The position numbers and the translations under genes are program-made. From Saprospiraceae bacterium (lineage in GTDB: Bacteria > Bacteroidota > Bacteroidia > Chitinophagales > Saprospiraceae): 64,000 nt of DNA. The notes under the pieces were generated by a model. The model saw nothing but the letters and a program-made list of their open reading frames with translations, was not told the origin of the DNA and made no database searches. The stretch lies in NCBI GenBank assembly GCA_016714085.1, contig JADJNW010000039.1, positions 73,667-137,666 of the forward strand, given 5' to 3'. Below are positions 56,729 to 64,000 of the stretch, piece after piece (the stretch's first letter is position 1; each line of letters starts with the position of its first letter).

Positions 56729-58128
56729 TTAATAGACTTTACTAAACTTTATATTCTTTATCAACCCCGCTTTCAAAACCATCCCACTCACTGCTTTGCG
56801 CTTGCCTTCGCGCAGAAATGTTACATCATAATAACCGCTTTTTACAAAATCATTTAATAATATTTTAGATTCATATCCTGCCTGAATATAAAGTTCATTC
56901 TGCGCGGATATAATAGTATAATAAGCATCGAGTTCTTCGCTATAATATTTTCCGGGGGAGTTCTTGCAGGTCTTGCGCAGTGAATGTAAGCGCGGGTACT
57001 GGGCGTTTCTGGCGCAGGATTATTAATACTGGGCGCTGGCGCTTCTAATTGGTCTGCTAATAGTATATCTGCAATGGCTTCGGCTTTGCCGGTGGGCGCG
57101 AATTGAGCGACGTTGCCTAATAAAATAATAGAAAATGCTTGTTTTGGGAAGCGCATATAATAAGCGCGATAGCCCGCCAGCGAACCCGTATGCCCATAAG
57201 TTGGGAGTCCGCGATACGTACCCGGGCTTATTGCAAAAGCATAGCCGCAAGGCTCGCCATTATTGAATTTCCCTTCGGTCAACATCGTATCAATCAGACT
57301 TTGTTGGGCTTTGCCGAGTTTATTATGATAAAAATTTTGATCCCATTTATATAAATCTTCTACGGTCGTATAGAAACCGCCCGAACCCACCAGGTCAAAG
57401 CGCATTAATAAAGAAGTAAATATTCCATTCGCGCCGCGTTGATAACTAAATGCTCGATCGGGGATAATTTGATACGTATTATCATTCAAAAAGGCATGCG
57501 TCATGCCCAGGGGCTGAAAAATATGCTCATCGGCGTATTGGCGCAAGGTTTTGCCCGACACGCGCCCTATAATTTCTGCTAAAAGAAAATAGCCGGAATT
57601 GCTATACGCATATTGCGTTCCCGGCTCAAAGTTTAATTCTTTTTGCCGAAATATCATATCCAGCACCATTTGTTTTGGAATATGATCGAGATAATCCCTG
57701 CCGCTCAAACCCAGTAATGACAAGTAATCGCGCAAGCCACTGATATGATGCACCATCTGCCGGATCGTAATGATTGTATCATAATTATATAATTCTGGAA
57801 TGTATTTCTTTACATTATCATCTAATGAAAGTTTACCTTGTTCATGTAATAATAAAATGCACATCGCCACAAATTGCTTGGAAACAGAACCTGCATAAAA
57901 GACTGTTTGTGAGGAGATTGGCACGCCATGCTCCAAATCCGCCATGCCATAGCCTTTTTTGTAAAGAATTTGTCCATTCTTTATAATAGCGAGCGCGCCG
58001 CCCGGCGAATCCGTTCGATTCCATTCACTGAATACAGCGTCAATTTGGCGCTGCTGCTCATAAGGAATTTGTGCGAAATTATTTTGTGAAATAAAAAACA
58101 ACAGACATATAATGATGAAGCGCATCAT
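56729..58128 (-). CDS. Serine hydrolase, class C beta-lactamase fold, with DUF3471-like tail (two frameshifts)
   Basis: A ~465-residue exported hydrolase. SxxK is in YAGSVSKQFV, YxN in YAYSNSGYFL and the HxG motif in GHTGSLAGYRAYYM. The signal peptide is MMRFIIICLLFFISQ. The long frame runs off near 56854, but removing one C at GGG 57001-57003 and one C at 56954-56958 joins ALTFTAQDLQELPGKYY ... YDVTFLREGKRKAVSGMVL and a stop at 56729-56731. This tail resembles DUF3471. The 3' end contains the sequence repeated at 55817-55885. Substrate unknown; similar proteins are esterases or D-Ala-D-Ala-type peptidases. Confidence 0.85.
56755..56824. repeat. Direct repeat right of the MNT/HEPN module
   Basis: Lies within the 3' end of the serine hydrolase gene and matches 55817-55885 in the same orientation. 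The two copies bracket the MNT/HEPN pair (about 940 bases between starts). Confidence 0.65.
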
Positions 58129-58267
58129 ATAATAATGTTTTGATTGTTAAGGTAGTACACTGATTTTTGCCATAGGCATCCCTTTGGGATATGATGATTA
58201 AAGACGAATTATGATCTAAAATCAGTTGGAATCTTATATTATCATCAAGATCAGCGTACCATTTATT

Positions 58268-60839
58268 TTATTGAGCTAATTCTCCTGCATTGACAGTCGT
58301 AGTTCTGCTGGATCGACCTCTGGTATCAAATACTTTTAATTTTATAATTCCATTTACTTGTACCGGATTTTTATATAAAGTTGAATTCATATTCGGTTCG
58401 CTGCCATCCATTGTATAACGAATCTGAAAACCAGGGAACTCTGTATTCGCTTGTAATTGATTATTAATAATAATAGCACCGGGAGGAGCGATTCTGTAAT
58501 TCCAGGCACCAAAAAGATGATCCAATCGCGGCAGATCGCGCTGCCCGGCGGTGTTGAGAAAAACGTTATAAGCCTTATCCAGCGCGGCTTTGCGTTGAGT
58601 AGGATCAGAGATTTGAGCCCAGGCAGGTTGCTGTGACCAGGCGCGTTCGGCTAATCCCAGAAGCTTTGGCAGCATCATATATTCAAGCGCTTCTTGCCCC
58701 CGGATCGTTTCGCTCCAAAGCTGTGCTTGTATGCCAAGGATATGTTGCAATCCGGTCGATGTCAAAAGCTCCTGTTTCCCAGTATTGGCGGGGGGATTGA
58801 AGAAACTTTCAGAAGTAAATAAATTCTCCGGCGTGAGCGCAAAAGGCTGGCGATTGCCAACCAAACCGCCCCAGGTTAAGCCAGGCTCCTGAGCATCAGG
58901 ATTATACGCAAGATCAAAATAAAGATTCGGCGTATTGCAAATAATAACAGGGAAACCCGCATTTGCCATACGATGCGCCAATCCATCACTGTCCCAGGCG
59001 CTAATCCAGACGTAAGCTTGTAATTTTTTATCTGCAAATTCCGGATTTGGCACATAGCGATTGCCTTCTTTTTTCAGTGCAATTTCTTCCCAACCGCCAG
59101 TATTCAAGCCTCTTTCGAGCAGCATCGCATTCACACGACGCAGGAAATAATGTTGTAAATCTTCAATCGTTTTATATTGCGGATTTTTTGCTTTAAAATC
59201 ATTACATATAGGTGATTGTTCCCAGGAACCATTGGGTACTTCGTCGCCGCCAACATGAATCGTATGTAATGTTACGCCCGCTTCTTTATACATTGCTTGC
59301 ACTTCATTAATCACGGTTTCCCAGAAGCGATAAGGCGCTTCTTTACAAATGCACATTACATTATCTTTATAATTTTGAGCGGAATTATATTTAGAAGCAT
59401 CATTAGGATCATGTAATAAATAAGCCTCGGCTTCTTCTTTTTTACCTTCTTTTATTAAACGATTATAACGCGCTTGCATCGCTTTGATCGCGGCACGACT
59501 GTGGCCTGGCGTATCAAATTCAAGGATCACTTCGATGTGCCGACTTTTAGCTTTTTGTAAAATTTCAATAAAATCGGTTTTTGTATAATATCCGGTGCCG
59601 TAAGAAACTTTTTCATCATCAAAAGGGCCGGAGCCATAAAAAGGATATAATTTATCTTCCTCGGTGCGCGTATGCCCGCGGCGAGCGCCTACCTGCGTGA
59701 GCGTTCTGGCAAAGTCGGAATTTCCAAACGCCAGCCTTCATCATTACCAACTAAAAGATTTAGTTTGTTTATTTTATAAAAACTTAATAAATCTAATATT
59801 TTTAATACCGAAGTTTTACTATGAAAATTGCGGGAACTGTCTAAATACAAACCCCGATAACCAAAGCGCGGCGCGTCTTCGATTTGTACTTCATTGATTG
59901 TCAGGTTATTTTGATTTTCTTTAAAAGCATCGGGCGGTAGCCATGATAATAAACTTTGGATGCCATAAAAAACGCCTGCGGCGTCCTTCCCTTCGATTAT
60001 GATACCATTTGCAGTATTTGCAGTGAGCGTATAACCTTCTGCTTTAGCAATTTGTGGATTGATTTTTAATAGAATTGTTTCTTTAGCAGCGGAAGCATTA
60101 TTAGTAGTGGTTTTTAATTTACTGCCCAAAATGCTTTCCATTATATTTGCTAAACAATCTGCTTCATTCTTTAAGTTGTTATTGTAAGCAATCGTCCAGT
60201 TATTATTAATTATTAATGTTTGATTGCCCGTTTTTACACTCACGGGCGTAGGAATAATTTTTGGAAACTGCCCGTCGGGTAGGGTAGTGGTGGCAGCATT
60301 TTGCTCGTAATACCATTGCGCGAGCGGTATAGCGTTGCCATTTACGGACATCTGATCTTCATTTGGCAGTGGCAAAATCGTAATATTTGAAAGCATTTCC
60401 GGCGCTTGCTCGCTAGCATCCGCATTTTCAAATACGATATACATTCCTTTCGGCGCGAAAGAGATTTTGCGCAAACTTCCTTGATAAGGCACGCTAAAGG
60501 TGATACTTTCACCCGGCGCTATGCTGTTGAAATGTTCGGTTGGGCGCATTTGATAATAATCGCCTGTAATTTGTGTAATAATTGCCTGGGCGCTGCTATC
60601 AGCCATTGGCGAGCCGCCAATTTGATTAAAATAAATCGCCCAATTCTTACCGGGGAACGTATCTTGACTTTGATTGGCGATGGTAAATTTTGCCTGAAAG
60701 CCCGGCGTGGCTTCATTGATGACAACTTCCCAAGTGATCGCAAGCTCAGCGCTTGTTGGTCTATTCAAGTCCGTTGTTTGCTCTTTTTACAAGCATTTAA
60801 AATCATTATAATGCTACAGAAAACGAGAATTTTTTGCAT
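58268..60839 (-). CDS. Beta-N-acetylhexosaminidase, GH20 (two frameshifts)
   Basis: A ~857-residue lipoprotein enzyme. An ATG at 60839 starts a signal ending LNAC (one A missing near 60774). An N-terminal chitobiase-like domain (VINEATPGFQAKFTIANQSQ), a GH20b domain (GFRGLYLD-like GYRGLYLDSSRNFHS) and the catalytic barrel with the D-E pair in HVGGDEVPNGSW follow; the C-terminal domain has RYTMDGSEPN. The frame breaks at ~59701-59708 (two extra bases, or one missing) between EIPTLPE and LTQVGARRGHT. It releases terminal GlcNAc or GalNAc from chitin or peptidoglycan-like glycans in the periplasm or at the surface. Confidence 0.9.
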
Positions 60840-60982
60840 GGTTTAATTAGTTTGGATATTTGATTGCGGCAGCTCAAGCAGCCGTTACATTTGTACAAAG
60901 AAAGCGAATATTTTTGTCAAGCGACAAAGGACTTAACCTGGAATTCACATGAAAAGCTTTATTTTCCGCAAAAAAAAACGCC

Positions 60983-62044
60983 ATGACTCGATTCATAAGT
61001 CTTTTCATTTTTACAATTCTTATTTCCTGCCATCCCAAAACGACTCAAACCGCCCTTGAACGCCAAACTTCAAACCTTGAACCTGAAACCTCCAACCTCC
61101 AACTCCAGACCATCGCTTTTGGTTCTTGCGACCGACAAGATGAACCCCAGGATTTCTGGGCAGAAGTGGTTACTCATAATCCCGATCTTTGGATTTGGCT
61201 GGGCGATATTATCTACGCAGATACCGAGGATATGCAAGCCATGCAGCAAATGTATCAGCAGCAAAAGCAAAATCAATTCTATCAGCAATTGCATTCCAAT
61301 ACCCCTATCATCGGCGTGTGGGACGATCACGATTATGGCGTGAACGATGGCGATAAAAATTACCCCAAGCGCGTAGAAAGCAAAAATCTCCTGCTCGACT
61401 TTCTCGATGTACCGCAGGATGCGCCCGTGCGCAATCACGAAGGCTTGTATCAGAGTTTTACTTATGGCCCGAAAGGCAAGCGCATAAAGATTATTTTATT
61501 GGACGGCCGCTATTTCCGCGATGAATTGCAAAAAGGAGAAGGCGATACCCGCCGTCGTTACTTGCCCAACGCCAGTGGCGATATGCTCGGCGAAGCCCAA
61601 TGGCAATGGCTCGAACAAGAATTGACCAAGAGCGATGCACAAATTCATTTGATTGGTTCGGGTATTCAAGTGATTTCTGCGGAACATCCTTATGAAAAAT
61701 GGGAAAACTTTCCTGCGGCGCGGCAACGTTTATTCAATTTGTTGGCTAAAACCAAGCCGGCCCAAGCGATTCTACTCAGCGGCGACCGCCATACCGCCGA
61801 GATTTCCAAAATAAACATCCCAGGATTGGGCTATCCTTTGTACGATATCACTTCCAGCGGCCTCACGCACGCCTACACCGGCGCAAACGCGAACGACGAA
61901 CCCAATCAATACCGCATTGGCAAAAAGCTAAACGCTAAGAATTATGCCCTTCTAAAAATTGATTGGAGTAGCAAAAAACCAAAAGTAAAAGCGGAGATTA
62001 TAGAAATTGGGAAAGGCGTGTTTTTGGAGGAGGAGTTGCGGTAA
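60983..62044 (+). CDS. PhoD-like phosphatase/phosphodiesterase lipoprotein
   Basis: A 353-residue PhoD-family metallo-enzyme. The lipobox is LISCHPK (Cys ~16). Metal-binding regions are AFGSCDRQD, WLGDIIYAD, WDDHDYG and LLSGDRHTAEIS. The segment between Cys 16 and AFGSC (residues ~22-43, E/N/L/Q/T repeats) comes from a CAAACTTC/CAACCTCC-type DNA repeat at 61056-61114 and is probably unstructured. PhoD enzymes hydrolyse phosphodiesters and monoesters and need Ca/Fe. The gene is divergent from the GH20 gene, with a 143-base spacer. Confidence 0.87.
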   Translation: MTRFISLFIFTILISCHPKTTQTALERQTSNLEPETSNLQLQTIAFGSCDRQDEPQDFWAEVVTHNPDLWIWLGDIIYADTEDMQAMQQMYQQQKQNQFYQQLHSNTPIIGVWDDHDYGVNDGDKNYPKRVESKNLLLDFLDVPQDAPVRNHEGLYQSFTYGPKGKRIKIILLDGRYFRDELQKGEGDTRRRYLPNASGDMLGEAQWQWLEQELTKSDAQIHLIGSGIQVISAEHPYEKWENFPAARQRLFNLLAKTKPAQAILLSGDRHTAEISKINIPGLGYPLYDITSSGLTHAYTGANANDEPNQYRIGKKLNAKNYALLKIDWSSKKPKVKAEIIEIGKGVFLEEELR

Positions 62045-62059
62045 TATAAAAGTTTTGAT

Positions 62060-62450
62060 ATGGGAACTCTTTGGAAATTAGATTTGTAGCAAATGAAAAG
62101 GCATTAAAATCCATGTCGAAAAAGCATCGCGGACGCATACAAGCGCAAGGCAACGGTACGGAAAAGTCGGTTTCCTGGTCTCAAGATGAGCCATTGACAA
62201 AAGCTAAAGGGCTATCATTATTGGATGATTTAGAAAAGCAACTGACTGAAACGAAAGGAAAGAACGAGAGAAGCAGTTGAGCGATGCTCGCCGCTTTATT
62301 GAAAATGCAGACGGGATAAGCGCTGTAAAGAAAAAGCCATTTTATGGAAATGACAAAGGAAATATACGAATTGATATTGAAGTATTAGGAGGTATTGCTT
62401 TTATATGTTTTTTGATTGCTGTTTTATTATTTTTGTTTGGATTTAAATAA
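62060..62450 (+). CDS. Tail-anchored small protein (two frame slips)
   Basis: About 130 residues in three frames. From the ATG at 62060, adding a T in CTCTTTGG joins MGTLLEIRFVANEKALKSM; a further slip near 62256-62260 joins TETK to ERKEREKQLSDARRFIENADG. The C-terminus is a single helix (GGIAFICFLIAVLLFLFGF), so the protein would face the cytoplasm with its tail in the membrane. Coiled-coil-like helices precede it. No known family. Seven bases separate it from the next gene. Confidence 0.5.
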
Positions 62451-62456
62451 ATTGAT

Positions 62457-62903
62457 ATGGCAACCCTTTTGTATCCTGATTTTTTGGAAAATCATGAAAC
62501 TTTTGATGCTGTTCAAATGATGTGGCAAGAGTGGTTTGATACCTTAGCATTAGAAAATCATTTTTCTTATAAGCCTTATATCAATATGTATCTTAGAAAT
62601 GGCGAAAAAGATCGCGATGGCAATCCAATTTTCAGTGCTTTGGTAGAAGAATTAAACAGGGGAGTCCGCATCATACAGGATGATCAAGTAAAAGGTACAG
62701 ATTTGTTCATTTCTGGCTGGCTCGATGATATTGAATTGGAGGAAGAAAAAACACCTTTAGACGAATTGGTCATTCCTTTAATACTTTCCGAAGAAACCAA
62801 AGTTATTGCCGAAGAACTCATCTACGCCTGGCTGGTGGAGCAAGTAGATAAAGAAAGTATGCAAGAATTGCTGCATAAAAAAGCCATTTTAATAGCAGAA
62901 TAA
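62457..62903 (+). CDS. Protein of unknown function, acidic
   Basis: A 148-residue soluble protein, rich in Asp/Glu (WLDDIELEEEKTPLDELV). It contains a D-x-D-G-N-P-I-F segment (RDGNPIFSALV) but no motif I recognise. Both neighbours on the same strand are close (7 bases upstream; 114 downstream to the NB-ARC gene), suggesting an operon of three. Confidence 0.65.
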   Translation: MATLLYPDFLENHETFDAVQMMWQEWFDTLALENHFSYKPYINMYLRNGEKDRDGNPIFSALVEELNRGVRIIQDDQVKGTDLFISGWLDDIELEEEKTPLDELVIPLILSEETKVIAEELIYAWLVEQVDKESMQELLHKKAILIAE

Positions 62904-63017
62904 GCAAATTACTAAATCCTTTACGCGCCTTATCTCTCCGTGTCAAAGTCTTTCCCACAAGTCCGCTAAGATTATAAAATTTCTATTTATCTTACCTACC
63001 AACTTTAAACATTTGCA

Positions 63018-64000
63018 ATGCCCCAAATGGAATACAAATACCTCACCAACGTCTCCCGCAATGTAGATACAGTGCTGGGGCGAGCGGAGAAACTAAAAGA
63101 AATACACGAGCGGCTGCACAAGTACGCTCCGGTGGTGCTGGTCAATGGCCTGGGCGGCATCGGCAAGACGACCGTGGCGCTGGAATTCATACGCTGCTAC
63201 GAGCAGGACTACAAGTACATCGCCTGGATCGAAGTGACCGATACCATTATTTCTGCTTTTGTGAGCAATGCCACGCTGATTGATCGCTTGGGCTTAACAG
63301 ATAAACCTGGGCCACTGCCGCGATCAATACGAAGCCCAAGCCTTCGATCTGATCATCAATGAACTGAGTAATTTAGAGAATTGCTTATTGGTGATTGATA
63401 ACGCCAATGAACTCAAGGATTTGCTAGAATGCCAGCAGCGCCTGCGCAGCCTACGGGCTACTACGCTCATCACCAGCCGCGCCCAGCCCGAAGATTGGTC
63501 TATCATCAAAATCGAAGAGCTTAGCCACAAAGACGCTTACCTCCTGTTTACCACGCATTACCGCGTAGGGATAGCCGTGGAGCAAATGGACTTGGTCTAT
63601 GAATTATTAGAACGCCTCAACCACCATACCCTGCTGGTAGAACTGATCGCCAAAGCCGCCGATAAAGCCAATCTTTCAATCACCGAACTAAACGAATTGG
63701 TGCAAAAAAACTACCTGCACGATGAAAAACTGAACGAACGCCAAATAGCCACCGGCGCCCACGCCGACCATACCAAGCTGCCCCAGCAGGCGCGCGTGGA
63801 AAACTATATACAGATGGTGTTCAAAGAAATGCCCAAGCTGAGCGATGCCGAGCAGCGCTACCTGCGCTATATGACCCTGCTGCCCAGCAATGAATACAGC
63901 GAAAGCGAACTGGAAACCTATTTCCAGATAGCCACCGATGCCAAAAGCGAATTCCTGGACACGCTGGAAAGCCTGACCTCAAAAGGCTGGCTCACCCAAA
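63018..64000 (+). CDS. NB-ARC STAND ATPase, 5' part (one frameshift; runs off the window)
   Basis: A nucleotide-binding STAND protein whose 3' end lies outside the window. It starts MEYKYLTNVSRNVDTVLGR, Walker A is NGLGGIGKTTVALEF (~50), Walker B is CLLVIDNAN, and a sensor-like TTLITSR and winged-helix-like part (LSDAEQRYLRYMTLLP) follow. The frame changes at 63309-63313; removing one base of GGGCC joins DKPG to HCRDQYEAQAFDL. The downstream sensor (often TPR) is not seen. The gene is GC-rich: 66 of 120 bases at 63781-63900 are G or C, against 26 of 60 at 2941-3000 in porV. Related bacterial proteins act in phage defence or signalling. Confidence 0.82.

Overview
The window looks like a chromosomal segment of a Bacteroidota bacterium, most likely a Saprospiria/Chitinophagia-type lineage. 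The evidence is type IX secretion genes (porU, porV, porW), cargo with type A and type B sorting domains, a SusC/SusD pair, a FecI/FecR pair, Bacteroidota-style promoters (TTTG, about 18-21 bp, TAnnTTTG), and bL19 and RNase P RNA genes. Most of it is about 40-45% G+C. Two stretches differ: an AT-rich decayed island at 53.7-55.8 kb and a GC-rich STAND ATPase gene at the right edge.

Layout. 0-4.3 kb: the 3' part of porU, then porV, then rnpB on the minus strand with two palindromic repeats in variable helices. 4.4-15 kb: a membrane histidine kinase, a polyprenyl diphosphate synthase, two paralogous CotH-like exported proteins, a secreted beta-sandwich protein, GSCFA, a sterol-desaturase-type hydroxylase and an NlpC/P60 lipoprotein. 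15-25 kb: a SulP transporter with a beta-carbonic anhydrase (probably bicarbonate uptake), CorA, a DUF4926 protein, an oligopeptide ABC binding protein and permease, an epimerase, a HAD phosphatase and an M23 protein. 25-36 kb: porW, a TsaC-like protein, a large type B T9SS cargo protein, a four-helix-bundle protein, rplS, and an ECF sigma/anti-sigma pair followed by an STN-domain surface-repeat protein. 36-49 kb: SusD/SusC, ribA, a T9SS-sorted serine hydrolase, quinone oxidoreductase, an SH3 protein, an App1-like phosphatase, Ppx/GppA, a lipoprotein and a PorT-type barrel. 49-56 kb is a rearranged and decaying zone: a duplicated, broken metallo-beta-lactamase-fold gene with a protease fragment between the copies, tandem repeats, and a degenerate P-loop ATPase. 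56-64 kb: an MNT/HEPN module, a serine hydrolase, a GH20 hexosaminidase, a PhoD phosphatase, and a three-gene cluster ending in an NB-ARC STAND ATPase cut by the window edge.

How the genes connect. PorU (sortase), PorV (shuttle) and PorW (periplasmic lipoprotein) belong to the secretion machine that would export the two recognisable cargo proteins. SulP and carbonic anhydrase form an inorganic-carbon pair. The ECF sigma/FecR pair probably controls the STN-repeat protein.

A major caveat is that about twenty genes are interrupted by one-base indels, nearly all in homopolymers and with coding sense intact on both sides. This is more like unpolished sequence than biology. Such genes are therefore annotated over their full reconstructed span and the break is stated. 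Exceptions that look like real decay are the ATPase at 54.3-55.6 kb and the metallo-beta-lactamase duplication.
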